Source of the DNA: Candidatus Zixiibacteriota bacterium | GTDB lineage: Bacteria > Zixibacteria > MSB-5A5 > GN15 > JAAZOE01 | Assembly (NCBI GenBank): GCA_012797915.1 | Contig: JAAZOE010000254.1 | Location: 1 to 11,106 of the forward strand | Direction of reading: 5' to 3' | Length of the DNA: 11,106 bases | Shown: in pieces, positions 1-7,933 of the stretch | Position numbering within the stretch: position 1 is the first letter of the stretch | Layout of the letters: each line of letters starts with the position of its first letter | Notes under the pieces: model-generated | The model's database searches: none | Told to the model about the DNA's origin: nothing | Seen by the model: only the letters and a program-made list of their open reading frames with translations | Position numbers and translations under genes: made by a program

Positions 1-444
1 GACCCGTACGGCGAAATACTCGTCCCAGTCGGCGGGATTGCGCAGAAATCCGTACTCATCCACGGGATACTCCTTGCGCTCATACAGGCGAGTGTAATGG
101 GCGAGGTGCTCGTCGATCCAGGTTTGTTGGATTTTGGCCTCGCGATAGGAAATCCCGGCCAGCTTGCAGGCTCCTTTCAAGTACCCGGCCGGAAAAAGCT
201 GTTTGAGGTCGCCGATGCCAAGATCGTTGCGCTGGAAGGCGATGTATACGAGCGGACAGGTGGTCATCTTGTCGAAAGTATGGCGGACGAAATAGAGAGC
301 CTGCCAGTGCGGATCGGTCAGCTCCCCGGCGATGCCGGCCGCGGGGGCCATGGCCCGGGCGAACGCCTCGTCCCACTGTCGGCTGTCCAGCAGGAATCCG
401 TGGGTATCGACCCGGTAATGATTCTGGAACATGTATGTGCGCAT
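1..444 (-). CDS. Tandem-domain DsrC/TusE-like sulfur-relay protein (partial, C-terminus outside window)
   Basis: The frame stays open from an ATG at 444 to the window edge, giving 148 residues with no stop. An AAGGAG ribosome binding site lies six bases before the ATG. Residues 10-97 have the DsrC/TusE layout: YRVDTHGFLLD and a following QWDE, then LTDPHWQAL and a FVRHTF helix, a DLKQLFP segment and GACKLAG. Cys93 in GACKLAG matches the inner cysteine of the DsrC arm. The second cysteine, normally about 10-11 residues later, is absent; the chain instead continues through a helical linker. Residues 126-145 (YPVDEYGFLRN..DWDEYFA) repeat residues 10-29 with 11 of 20 identities, so a second DsrC-like domain begins here. 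DsrC proteins carry sulfur or disulfide/trisulfide states, and have been proposed as substrates of bacterial Hdr-type complexes. This gene follows hypB after 95 bases and is the last visible gene of the hydrogenase-Hdr operon. The family call is firm; a role as the Hdr substrate is inferred. Confidence 0.85.
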   Translation of the reverse strand, partial: MRTYMFQNHYRVDTHGFLLDSRQWDEAFARAMAPAAGIAGELTDPHWQALYFVRHTFDKMTTCPLVYIAFQRNDLGIGDLKQLFPAGYLKGACKLAGISYREAKIQQTWIDEHLAHYTRLYERKEYPVDEYGFLRNPADWDEYFAVRV

Positions 445-539
445 GCGACGCTCCTTCGTGGTCGGTCGCTGGTCCTGGTGCAAATCTTCGCCGGAGCGTG
501 TCACCGGGAGCGACCATGACGGAACCGGTCCCCCGGCCG

Positions 540-1222
540 TCACGGTTGTTTTGGCGGCCTCCCCTTTTTCAGCGCCACCTGATCCTCCAGCCATTGATAC
601 CAGCCGTTCAGTCCCTCGCCGGTGCGGCAGGAGAGTTCAAATGTGGTCAGAGTACCGTTGATCTGCCGGGCGTTGTCCTTGACCCGGGCCAGTTCGAAAT
701 CGGACTGTCCCAGCAGATCGATTTTATTGATGACGAACGCCGACGAGCGGCGGAACATCGACGGATATTTCAGCGGTTTGTCATCCCCTTCGGTCGTCGA
801 AATCAGGACAACCTTCATATCTTCGCCGAGGTCGTAGCTGGACGGGCAGACGAGGTTGCCAACGTTCTCGATAAACAGCAGTTCGGCCGCGGAGAGATCG
901 ATATCCTCCAGCGCCTTGGTAATCATGCGCGCGTCGAGATGGCAGGCCCCGCCGGTGACGATCGGACGTACAATCCGGCCGCCGGCTTTGATCAACCGCT
1001 GGGCGTCGTTTTCGGTTTGGACATCACCGGCGATCAGGACCATGTTGACCCGTTCGCCCAAGGCTTTCAGGGTCCGCTCCAGCAGGCTGGTTTTACCGGA
1101 ACCGGGGGAACTGACCAGATTCAGGGCCAGGATTTTCCGTTCGGCCAGCATCGTTCGGATGGCTGCCGCCAGCTTGTCGTTTTCCGACAAAACCTTTTTT
1201 CGATCGGCACTTCTTCCTTCAT
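540..1222 (-). CDS. hypB: HypB, nickel-incorporation GTPase for [NiFe] hydrogenase (apparent frameshift near the N-terminus)
   Basis: HypB is a SIMIBI-class GTPase that delivers nickel to the hydrogenase large subunit with HypA. The uninterrupted frame is 540-1190 (216 residues, numbered from a TTG at 1190). It shows the P-loop SSPGSGKT (27-34), the metal-site GACH (Cys83-His84) and NLVCP (Cys115), the NKID guanine motif (155-158) and an SCRTGEGL tail motif. The TTG start is poor because no spaced ribosome binding site precedes it. A far better start is the ATG at 1222, behind GGAGGAG, but it is in another frame. It reads MKEEVPIEK and then leaves the HypB frame at an A6 run (1195-1200). One extra A, or a -1 ribosomal slip, gives MKEEVPIEKKVLSEND, the usual HypB N-terminus. 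There is no histidine-rich nickel-storage stretch. The gene follows hypA. Confidence 0.93.
1195..1200 (-). other. A6 homopolymer at the hypB frame break (indel or slippery site)
   Basis: On the coding strand the ATG frame from 1222 reads GAA AAA AGG here. Without a shift that frame runs into a stop at 1121-1123, after about 33 codons. A -1 slip on AAA, or a seventh A, moves into the HypB frame as Glu-Lys-Lys-Val-Leu-Ser. An AAGGAAG purine stretch lies a little upstream and could act as an internal stimulator. A sequencing or assembly error in the run explains the data equally well. Confidence 0.6.
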
Positions 1223-1244
1223 GGCTCCTCCGCCGCCCGGCGTT

Positions 1245-1586
1245 TTACTCCACGACCAAATGGTCAATCTGCATTTCCTGGCCCTGCGTGACGTCGACAT
1301 CGACCGACCGGCACCCCGGACAGAGGAACACGAGGTCCTCGACCGCAAATTCCCGTCCGCAGGCGCGGCACGTCGCCCGCACCGGCACCGGCTCGATGAC
1401 CAACCGGGTTCCTTCCAGTGGTGTGTCGAGAGTCGCCGCCTCGAAGCCAAACGATAACGCTTCCGGGTCCACCCCACTGAGCGCGCCGATCCGAAGATGG
1501 ATTGTCTCCACGCGGCCAAGCCGTTTCTTCTCCGTCTCGGCGGTGACGATGGCGATGATCTCTTTGGCGATACTCAGTTCATGCAC
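1245..1586 (-). CDS. hypA: HypA, hydrogenase nickel metallochaperone
   Basis: The 113-residue product begins MHELSIAKEI from a GTG at 1586. This is the invariant HypA N-terminus, in which the amino terminus and His2 bind nickel, so the longer open frame upstream to 1931 is not the real start. An AAGGGGG purine run lies about seven bases upstream of the GTG. The zinc site is complete, with two CxxC pairs at Cys73/76 (CRAC) and Cys89/92 (CPGC). Length is typical of the family. HypA partners HypB, encoded immediately downstream, in inserting nickel into the large subunit encoded upstream in the same operon. The 43-base gap from the protease gene is short enough for co-transcription. Other Hyp factors (HypC, D, E, F) are not in the window. 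Confidence 0.95.
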   Translation of the reverse strand: MHELSIAKEIIAIVTAETEKKRLGRVETIHLRIGALSGVDPEALSFGFEAATLDTPLEGTRLVIEPVPVRATCRACGREFAVEDLVFLCPGCRSVDVDVTQGQEMQIDHLVVE

Positions 1587-1629
1587 AAGCGGGCCCCCTT
1601 CGCCATCGGCTGAGGCCGACGACCATCGG

Positions 1630-2109
1630 TCATGAGGCCTCCGTTTCCGGTTTCTTTTCCCAGTCGGCCAACAGCCGTTTGACCCGTTCGACCAGAGGGA
1701 CCAGCGCCTCTGCCACCGCCGGACTGATCGGCCGGCCGATTTCGAACGCCCCGGAGACCTCCACCGCGACAATCCTGACGTCTTTCGGGAAATCAAGACC
1801 CAACTCTCTGGCGATGGTTTGCAGTTCCGGAAGGCCGGAAAAATGGGGTGAAGGGCTGACGGTCGCTTCCAGAGTCGCGGGGTCGATGTCGAGAATCGAT
1901 CCCGGCGGGCGGGTCCCGGTGTGAATCGCATCGATGATAATCGCCCGCCGGTAACCGATGAATATATCCAGCAGGGCCACGCCGTGGAGCGCCGATTCCA
2001 CGACGTCGGCCCGCGTGGCCACCTGTTCTTTCAATGACCGCGCCGCCAAGATACCGATGGCGTCATCCCCCATGAGATCATTGCCCAATCCGATAACCAG
2101 CGGCTTCAT
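1630..2109 (-). CDS. [NiFe] hydrogenase maturation endopeptidase (peptidase family M52, HyaD/HybD/HycI type)
   Basis: This 159-residue protein has the family N-terminus KPLVIGLGNDLMGDDAIG. The conserved nickel-sensing acidic residue is Asp16 in GDD, with Asp60 in IIIDAI and His89 in SPHFSGL as the other two positions that match the HybD metal site. The enzyme removes the C-terminal tail of the large subunit after nickel insertion. The start is the ATG at 2109; an upstream extension to 2196 would overlap mvhA and lacks family similarity. The gene begins only four bases after the mvhA stop, so it is probably translationally coupled, and its own ribosome binding site is weak. Its target is almost certainly the adjacent MvhA-type subunit, which still carries a cleavable C-terminal tail. 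The exact paralogue symbol cannot be chosen from sequence alone. Confidence 0.92.
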   Translation of the reverse strand: MKPLVIGLGNDLMGDDAIGILAARSLKEQVATRADVVESALHGVALLDIFIGYRRAIIIDAIHTGTRPPGSILDIDPATLEATVSPSPHFSGLPELQTIARELGLDFPKDVRIVAVEVSGAFEIGRPISPAVAEALVPLVERVKRLLADWEKKPETEAS

Positions 2110-2113
2110 GGCT

Positions 2114-3577
2114 CTAGTCGCGCCGGATCTCCTGTACCAATTGATGGTCGGCGTCGTAGATCCGAACGACCAGCGGCATTTTCCCCGGCAGGGCATGCGT
2201 GGCGCAGCCGTTGCACGGGTCGTAGGCCCGGAAGGCCATCTCGACCATGTTCAGGATGCCATCGTCGGCCTTGCCGTTCTTGATCAGCGTGCGGGCCGCC
2301 TTGTCCACCGACAGCGAAATCCGCGCGGAATTGTTCTGCGTGGCCACGATCAGGTTGGCCTGGGTAATGATTCCCCGGGCGTCGGTCTTGTAGTGATGGA
2401 ACAGCGTTCCCCGGGGCGCCTCGACCACGCCGATCCCCTCGTCCGGAGTCGCCGTCGGGATCGTCCGAACGTCGGGGTTGAGGATGTCCGGATCGTTGGC
2501 CAATTCCAGCATCCGTTCGGCGGCATAGACCAGCTCGATCAATCGGGCCCAATGGGTGGCCAGCGTGAAATGCACCGGCTTGCCCCCCAGGGTGGAAAAG
2601 TATTTCTCGTAGGCCTCCTGGGCGATGGGCGTGGCCATGCCGGCGGCGGCGTTCAGCCGGGCCAGGGGAGCCACGGCCATGATGCCGCTCTGCGGACCGT
2701 CGCTGAACCCCTTCCAGCCGACATTCTTCAGATAGCTGAACTTCATGAAGCTCCACGGCTCCACGTGCTCGGCGATATGATCGAGGTATTTGCCGGCGGG
2801 GAATTTGACATATTCCTTGCCGTCGGGATCGACGACACGCAGGTCGCCGTCATAGAAGTTGATCTTGTTGTTCTTGTCCACCAAGCCCATATAATAGGTC
2901 TTGTGGGTATAGCCGTCGGAGGTAATCAGGTCGACGTATTCCTTGTTCTTCAGGACCAGATCATCGAACGCTTTCAGACAGAATTTCCCGAATTCGACGG
3001 CATGCTTGGCGCCGGCGATGAACTTCTGCTGATCGTCTTTGGTCAGCACCTTGGACACGCCGCCGGGCAAACCGAAGACCGGATGGATGACTTTGCCGGA
3101 GGCCAGGGTGATCAGCTCCCGCAACTGCTTGCGAACGCCAATGACTTCCAACCCGACTTCCTTGCCGACCTTGCCCAGCACGCCGAGGATATTCCGCTCG
3201 GCCTTGGGCGCGGTCGGACCAACGACGAAGTCCGGCCCGCCGAGGAAGAAGAAATGCAGGGCGTGGTCTTCGACATAGAACGTGCTGTAGACCATCTCGC
3301 GGATCTTCCTGGCCGAGACCGGGGGATCGACATGATAGAGATTGTCCAGAGTCTTGGTCGCGGCCATATGATGGGCCATGGGGCAGACGCCGCAGATGCG
3401 CGGGGTGATTTGCGGCATGTCCTCGGCCGGCCGCCCCTGGGCGAACCGCTCGAAACCGCGCACCTCCGGTACCTGGAAATAGGCCCGGTCCACGCCGCCG
3501 GAATCATTAAGGAGGATATCGATTTTTCCGTGACCCTCAAGACGGGTAATCGGATCGATGGTGACGTGACGACTCAT
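2114..3577 (-). CDS. mvhA: Group 3c-type [NiFe] hydrogenase large subunit (MvhA/VhuA-like, F420-non-reducing)
   Basis: The 487-residue protein holds the Ni-Fe active site that splits H2. It opens with VTIDPITRLEGHGKI (5-18). The N-terminal metal motif is RICGVCP, with Cys62 and Cys65 as ligands. The C-terminal motif is DPCNGCATH, with Cys455 and Cys458 as ligands. Both positions in the second motif are cysteine, not selenocysteine. Processing after His461 would release a 26-residue tail beginning ALPGKMPL, which fits the protease gene immediately downstream. The combination VRGFERF..GRPAEDMP and DPCxxCATHA is typical of the Mvh class that docks to HdrA through MvhD. The start has a GGGAGG ribosome binding site and lies two bases after the mvhG stop. 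The subunit is cytoplasmic, with no signal peptide. Group 3c assignment rests on motifs and gene order. Confidence 0.96.
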   Translation of the reverse strand: MSRHVTIDPITRLEGHGKIDILLNDSGGVDRAYFQVPEVRGFERFAQGRPAEDMPQITPRICGVCPMAHHMAATKTLDNLYHVDPPVSARKIREMVYSTFYVEDHALHFFFLGGPDFVVGPTAPKAERNILGVLGKVGKEVGLEVIGVRKQLRELITLASGKVIHPVFGLPGGVSKVLTKDDQQKFIAGAKHAVEFGKFCLKAFDDLVLKNKEYVDLITSDGYTHKTYYMGLVDKNNKINFYDGDLRVVDPDGKEYVKFPAGKYLDHIAEHVEPWSFMKFSYLKNVGWKGFSDGPQSGIMAVAPLARLNAAAGMATPIAQEAYEKYFSTLGGKPVHFTLATHWARLIELVYAAERMLELANDPDILNPDVRTIPTATPDEGIGVVEAPRGTLFHHYKTDARGIITQANLIVATQNNSARISLSVDKAARTLIKNGKADDGILNMVEMAFRAYDPCNGCATHALPGKMPLVVRIYDADHQLVQEIRRD

Positions 3578-3579
3578 GG

Positions 3580-4563
3580 CTATTTTCCTCCCCTGGCAGT
3601 GGGTTGATAGCGGCGATGCAGGAACGAAGCCGGCAGGCTGTAGCGATAAAACGTTCCGACCGGGTCGACGATACCGGCGAGGATTTTCTCCATTTCTTTC
3701 TCGTCGTTGGCCCCGGCGGTGGAAGCGATAGCCGACAGCGCCTTGGCGCCGTAATCCCGAACATTACTGGTCGGCCCCAGACAGCCGGTACAGGGCATGT
3801 TGGCCTTGATGCAGGGGGAACCGCACCCGTCGCGGGTGACCGGCCCCAGGCAAAGCAACCCCTGCGCCAGCAGACATTCTTTCGGATCGACCGCCGTCAG
3901 ATGCGGCCGCTTGAACTGCTTCACCGACAGCTTATCCGGCTTGGTTTCCCGGCGATCGCAATGCTCGCAGAGAGCGATATCCGGGGCCAGCACCGTCCCC
4001 TTGGGAGGAAGCTGGCCGGACAGGATCGCCTTGAGGGCGTTGCCGATCAGCTCCACCGGCGGCGGACATCCCGGCAGGTAGTAATCGACATCGATAACCT
4101 GATCCAGAGTCTTGACCGTTTCCCACAGGACGGGCAATTCCAGCTTCCCTTCCGGCACGGTGATGTGGGGGATCGGTTCGACCGTGTTCCCCTTGTCAAC
4201 GCTGGGGGCGTGTTTGTAGGCCTCGTCCATAACCGCGGCGCGGCTGGATTCATTGGCCAGCCCGGGAATGCCGCCCAGCTGGGCGCAGCTGCCGAAGGCA
4301 ATCACGGCCTTGGCTTTGCGCCGCAGGAGTTCGACCATTTCGCACTGTTCGGAGGAGCGGATGGCGCCGTTGATGAAGCAGACGGCCAGTTCGCCGTCGA
4401 CCAGCGCTTCCACGTCCGACCGTTTGAAATCCAGCGCCACCGGCCAGAAGACGATATCCACGGCGGCCACGACATCGAGGATCCCCTCGGCCAGGTCGAC
4501 AACTGCCTCTTCGCATCCGCCACAGGAGGCGCACCAGTAAAATCCAACCTTTGGTTTGCTCAT
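3580..4563 (-). CDS. mvhG: [NiFe] hydrogenase small subunit, Fe-S electron transfer (MvhG-like)
   Basis: This 327-residue subunit passes electrons from the Ni-Fe site toward MvhD. It lacks a Tat signal, as expected for a cytoplasmic group 3 enzyme. The N-terminal WCASCGGCEE segment has Cys11, Cys14 and Cys17; with Cys93 (AFGSCAQ) and Cys166 (LPGCPPP) these provide the proximal cluster ligands. The C-terminal half is rich in cysteine: Cys199/202 (CEHC), Cys230, Cys238, Cys247, Cys251, Cys258 and Cys261 (CTGC), enough for two more clusters. The start ATG overlaps the mvhD stop by four bases (ATGA) and has a GGAGGTG ribosome binding site. The gene stops two bases before mvhA. At 327 residues it seems slightly longer than typical MvhG, mainly through its C-terminal end. 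Confidence 0.95.
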   Translation of the reverse strand: MSKPKVGFYWCASCGGCEEAVVDLAEGILDVVAAVDIVFWPVALDFKRSDVEALVDGELAVCFINGAIRSSEQCEMVELLRRKAKAVIAFGSCAQLGGIPGLANESSRAAVMDEAYKHAPSVDKGNTVEPIPHITVPEGKLELPVLWETVKTLDQVIDVDYYLPGCPPPVELIGNALKAILSGQLPPKGTVLAPDIALCEHCDRRETKPDKLSVKQFKRPHLTAVDPKECLLAQGLLCLGPVTRDGCGSPCIKANMPCTGCLGPTSNVRDYGAKALSAIASTAGANDEKEMEKILAGIVDPVGTFYRYSLPASFLHRRYQPTARGGK

Positions 4564-5051
4564 ACGGCACCTCCATGGACGGCGACCTTTTGGCCGTGCC
4601 CTTCCGCGGCCTCCGCCGGCAGCGGTTCCAGCCGGAGCGGGCCGAGACGGCGAATCGTGTCGGTCATTTCATTGATCACCCGTTGGACCTTCTCTCCCTC
4701 GGACGCGGCGATCCATTCCAACCGCACCCGCTCTTCCTCGATTCCGAAGGAGGCCAGCATCCGCTTCAGCAGGATGAATCGGCGCAGGGCTTTGTAGTTG
4801 CCTTCCTGGTAATGGCAGTCCCCGGGATGACAGCCGCCGATGAGGACGCCGTCGGCGCCGTTGCGCAGCGCCGCTAGAATGAATTGCGGGTCCAGTCGCC
4901 CGGAGCACATGACCCGCACCACCCGGGCATTGGGGGCGTAGGTCATCCGCGCCGTCCCGGCCAGATCGGCCGCCGTATAGGTGCACCAGTTGCAGAAAAA
5001 GGCGACAATCCGGGGCTCAAACGAATCCGATCGTTGTGTAGGTTCAGACAT
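4560..5051 (-). CDS. mvhD: MvhD-like [2Fe-2S] adaptor between hydrogenase and HdrA
   Basis: The 163-residue product belongs to the MvhD/VhuD family, which carries a [2Fe-2S] cluster and links MvhAG to HdrA. The diagnostic pattern is present: FFCNWCTYTAADLAG (Cys20, Cys23), VMCSGRLDP (Cys49) and GGCHPGDCHY (Cys74, Cys79). The N-terminus is short and the C-terminal tail after about residue 140 is low-complexity. The start ATG at 5051 overlaps the last codons of hdrA by eight bases, and the stop overlaps the mvhG start by four. Both overlaps indicate translational coupling and expression in fixed ratio. In some bacteria this domain is fused to HdrA; here it is a separate gene in the methanogen-like arrangement. 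Confidence 0.95.
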   Translation of the reverse strand: MSEPTQRSDSFEPRIVAFFCNWCTYTAADLAGTARMTYAPNARVVRVMCSGRLDPQFILAALRNGADGVLIGGCHPGDCHYQEGNYKALRRFILLKRMLASFGIEEERVRLEWIAASEGEKVQRVINEMTDTIRRLGPLRLEPLPAEAAEGHGQKVAVHGGAV

Positions 5052-7047
5052 ATTTCACCACTCCCTCGATTTCGTTGAAGATCTCCTCGTCGGTGAACAG
5101 GTTCTGCTGCAGGGCACCCGACGGGCAGGCCGCCACGCAGGTCCCGCACCCTTTGCAGAGGGCGCCGTTCACCACCGCCTTGTTCTTGGAGGTGTCGAAA
5201 CTGATGGCGCTGTACGGACAGAGCGGCACGCAGGTCTTGCACCCGGAGCAGAACTCCTCCGTGACGAAGGCCGTGTTCGGCTCCAGTTCGACATGACCGC
5301 GGTCGATCATGGCCAGCGCCTCCGCCGCCGCCGCGCCCGCCTGGGCGACGCAGTCGGGGATGTCTTTCGGTCCCTGGCAGGCGCCGGCCAGAAAGATGCC
5401 GTCGGTGAAGGTCGACACCGGGGCCAGCTTGGGATGCCGTTCGAGGAACCACCCCTCGGTGCTACAGCTGATGTTGAACCGGCGACGGACCTCATCGGCA
5501 TCGGGCTGCGGTTCCAGGCCGACCGAGAGCACGACCATGTCCACCGGGATGCGGCGGACCGCTCCGACCAGCGTATCCTCGGCCCGGATAACCAGCTTCC
5601 CTTCCTCCTCCGGGGTCATGGCCCAGTCGGAGACTTCAGCCACGCGGCCGCGGATGAAGTGGACGTTCTCCTTCATCAGGCGATCGTAGAACTCCTCGTA
5701 TCCCTTGCCGGGGGTCCGCATGTCGATGTAGAAGTTGTACACCTCGGCCCCGGTCCGTTCGTGGATCAGGTGGGCCAGTTTGAGCGAATACATGCAGCAG
5801 ACCCGGGAACAATACCGGTTGGTTTTTTCATCGCGGCTGCCGACACAGTGGACGATGCCGACCGCTTTCGGCTTCTGGCCGTTGGGCAGGAGCACCTCCC
5901 CGCCGGTCGGCCCGGCCGCGTTGACCAGCCGCTCGACTTCGAGGCTGGTGTAGACGGTCGGATATTTGCCATAGCCGTAGCGGGCGATCCGGGAAGCGTC
6001 GAAGGTCTTGAACCCGGTGGCCAGGATGATCGCGCCGACGTTGATTTCCTTGATTTCTTCCTTCTGGTTGAAATCGATGGCCTTGCGTTCGCACACTTCG
6101 GCGCAGGTTTGCTTGCACTTGCCGGTGCGGAAGAAGGCGCAGGTTTCGGGATCGATCACCGCCACCAGCGGGGTCGCCTGCGGGAAAGGCACATAGATCG
6201 GCTTGCGCAGGCTGAGACCGACGTTGAACTCGTCTTTGAATTTCCCCTTCTTGAAGATGCAGGCCTCGATGCATTCCAGGCAGCCGACGCACAGACCTTC
6301 GTCGACATATTTTGGTTTGCGCCGGACCCTGGCTTTGAAGTTGCCGACATAACCCTCGATCTCGGCCACCTCGGAGTAGGTCCAGAGGGTGATATTCGGA
6401 TGGGCGCGCACCTGCGACATCTTCGGCGTCAGAATACAGGCCGAGCAGTCCAGGGTCGGGAAGGTTTTGTCGAACTTGGCCATGTGGCCGCCGATGGTGG
6501 GTTCCCGCTCCACCAAGTATACTTTGCGGCCGGCATCGGCCATGGTCAGGGCGGCGTGGATGCCGGAAATACCGCCGCCGACGATGAGCACGTCGGAATT
6601 GACCGGCACCTGGGTTTTCTGCAGCGGTTTATGGAAGACCACTCGCCGCACGGCCGCCGCCACCAGCGCTTTGGCCTTCTCGGTGGCCGATCCCTTCTCC
6701 TTGTTGACCCAGCTGACATGCTCCCGGATGTTGGCCATCTGGAACAGGAAGGGATTGCCGCCGCAGGCGGCCATCGCCCTCCGGAAGGTCGGCTCGTGCA
6801 TCAAGGGGGAACAGGAGGCGACGACCACCCGGTCGATCTTTCCGTCCTTGAGATCCTTTTGGATCAATTCCTGGCCGGGGTCGGAACACATGAATTTGTA
6901 TTCCTGGGCGACGGTGACGTTGGGCAGGGTCTTGGCGAACTCGACTACCTTGGTGACGTCGATCACGCCGGCGATGTTGATGCCGCAGTGGCAGACATAG
7001 ACTCCCACCTTGGGAGTGCCGTTCGGGGATGCATTAACCGCGGACAT
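5044..7047 (-). CDS. hdrA: HdrA, FAD-containing electron-bifurcating subunit of a heterodisulfide reductase-like complex
   Basis: HdrA holds the FAD thought to split electron pairs between ferredoxin and the HdrB disulfide site. The 667-residue protein has an N-terminal domain with VCHCG (Cys19, Cys21) and VVASCSP (Cys79). A Rossmann FAD motif VGGGISGIHAA follows (156-166), then the HdrA signature LDCSACILTPKM (Cys201, Cys204). Inserted clusters come next: CVGCLECIEAC (253-263) and Cys303/311/315/319. An HCVGSRDEK-CSRVCCMY segment (401-420) precedes the C-terminal 2x[4Fe-4S] ferredoxin, Cys600/603/606/610 and Cys631/634/637/641. Length matches stand-alone methanogen HdrA. I chose the ATG at 7047 because GGAGGAGG sits five bases before it; a GTG at 7053 overlaps that site. 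The gene overlaps the end of hdrB by 14 bases and the start of mvhD by eight. Confidence 0.96.
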   Translation of the reverse strand: MSAVNASPNGTPKVGVYVCHCGINIAGVIDVTKVVEFAKTLPNVTVAQEYKFMCSDPGQELIQKDLKDGKIDRVVVASCSPLMHEPTFRRAMAACGGNPFLFQMANIREHVSWVNKEKGSATEKAKALVAAAVRRVVFHKPLQKTQVPVNSDVLIVGGGISGIHAALTMADAGRKVYLVEREPTIGGHMAKFDKTFPTLDCSACILTPKMSQVRAHPNITLWTYSEVAEIEGYVGNFKARVRRKPKYVDEGLCVGCLECIEACIFKKGKFKDEFNVGLSLRKPIYVPFPQATPLVAVIDPETCAFFRTGKCKQTCAEVCERKAIDFNQKEEIKEINVGAIILATGFKTFDASRIARYGYGKYPTVYTSLEVERLVNAAGPTGGEVLLPNGQKPKAVGIVHCVGSRDEKTNRYCSRVCCMYSLKLAHLIHERTGAEVYNFYIDMRTPGKGYEEFYDRLMKENVHFIRGRVAEVSDWAMTPEEEGKLVIRAEDTLVGAVRRIPVDMVVLSVGLEPQPDADEVRRRFNISCSTEGWFLERHPKLAPVSTFTDGIFLAGACQGPKDIPDCVAQAGAAAAEALAMIDRGHVELEPNTAFVTEEFCSGCKTCVPLCPYSAISFDTSKNKAVVNGALCKGCGTCVAACPSGALQQNLFTDEEIFNEIEGVVKYV

Positions 7048-7933
7048 GGGCACCTCCTCCGGCCGCGACCGCGCGGCGTTCCGGCAGGGGGACGAACAGG
7101 CGGTTCAGGCCCAGCGACTTGTTCGACAGGCCGAAAGCCAGGCCCATCAACTGGGTGAAGTAGGCCACCGGGACCTTGCCGTTCAGGCCGAACCGGCCGT
7201 TCATCTTGCCCTGATAACATTCCAGGTTGAATTGGCAGAGCGGGCAGGCGGTGGCGACCAGGTCGGCCCCTCGTTTCTGCGCCTCGGTTAAAATGATATA
7301 GCTCAATCGCAGACCAACGTCTTCGATCGTGCCGGTCAGCGACCCGCCGCAACAGCGCGTCTTGAGCGGCCAGTCGATCACCTCCGCCCCCAAGACGGTC
7401 ATGATCGTTTCCATGGTCGTCGGGTTGTGTTGGTCGTCGAATTCGGCGTACGGACGGACCAACTGGCAACCGTAATAACAGGCGACTTTCAGCCCCGCCA
7501 GCGGCTTGGCCACCCTGGCGGCGATTTTATCGCGTCCGATGTCTTTGATGAAGATATCCAGCGGGTGGCGAATCTGCACCCGGCCGGAGTAGGCCAGCCC
7601 GGCTGCGGCCAAGGCCTTGTCGACCTTCCCGCGGATAGCGGGGAATTCCTGGAGGTAATGCTGGGCCTTATTCAGACCCAGATAGCAGGCGGCGCAAGGA
7701 ACCATCATCTGGGTCGAGCCGTTTCCCAGTCTTTCGGCCAGGGCCAAGTTGCGGGCCGACAGCGCGAAGGCCTTGGATTCATCGACCGCCATATAGGAGG
7801 TGGCGCCGCAGCAGTTCCAGTCTTCCAGTTCCTGTATCGGCACCTCCAGTGCCCGGCAGACTTCCTGCAGCGATTCGTGATAACCGCGGCCGGTGCTGGT
7901 CAGAGAGCAACCGGGGAAATACACATAGGTCAT
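7034..7933 (-). CDS. hdrB: HdrB, CCG-domain disulfide-reducing subunit
   Basis: HdrB is the catalytic thiol/disulfide subunit, and in methanogens it binds two non-cubane [4Fe-4S] clusters. Both CCG domains are complete in this 299-residue protein. Domain 1 has Cys9 (FPGCS), Cys41-Cys42-Gly (NCCGAT) and Cys80/Cys83 (PCAAC). Domain 2 has Cys156 (CYYGCQLVRP), Cys194-Cys195-Gly (RCCGGS) and Cys230/Cys233 (ACPLC). No ligand is missing, so both clusters should form and a genuine disulfide or related sulfur substrate is expected. The start ATG overlaps the hdrC stop by four bases and has an AGGAGGTGA ribosome binding site. The C-terminus ends in a Gly/Ala-rich tail that overlaps hdrA. The natural substrate is unknown; the CoM-S-S-CoB of methanogens is not expected in a bacterium. 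Confidence 0.96.
   Translation of the reverse strand: MTYVYFPGCSLTSTGRGYHESLQEVCRALEVPIQELEDWNCCGATSYMAVDESKAFALSARNLALAERLGNGSTQMMVPCAACYLGLNKAQHYLQEFPAIRGKVDKALAAAGLAYSGRVQIRHPLDIFIKDIGRDKIAARVAKPLAGLKVACYYGCQLVRPYAEFDDQHNPTTMETIMTVLGAEVIDWPLKTRCCGGSLTGTIEDVGLRLSYIILTEAQKRGADLVATACPLCQFNLECYQGKMNGRFGLNGKVPVAYFTQLMGLAFGLSNKSLGLNRLFVPLPERRAVAAGGGAHVRG

Noticed and set aside
80..517. Minus-strand open frame of 145 codons at the left end
   Set aside because: It is out of frame with the DsrC-like gene on the same strand and has Arg/Pro/His-rich composition without a domain; the DsrC-like frame is clearly the real one.
435..1457. Plus-strand open frame of 340 codons opposite hypB and hypA
   Set aside because: Antisense shadow; the minus-strand frames carry the HypB and HypA motifs.
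1587..1931. N-terminal extension of the hypA frame up to 1931
   Set aside because: The extension overlaps the protease gene in another frame and has no similarity to HypA, whose invariant MHELS start falls exactly at the GTG at 1586.
1958..3607. Plus-strand open frame of 549 codons opposite mvhA
   Set aside because: Antisense shadow of the hydrogenase large subunit; no recognisable domain and no ribosome binding site.
3604..4797. Plus-strand open frame of 397 codons opposite mvhG and mvhD
   Set aside because: It covers two real minus-strand genes in antisense and has no family features.
4981..7158. Plus-strand open frame of 725 codons opposite hdrA
   Set aside because: It lies wholly antisense to hdrA, which has full cluster and FAD motifs. 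Its translation is low-complexity and rich in Asp, His and Gly, as expected from the complement of GC-rich codons.
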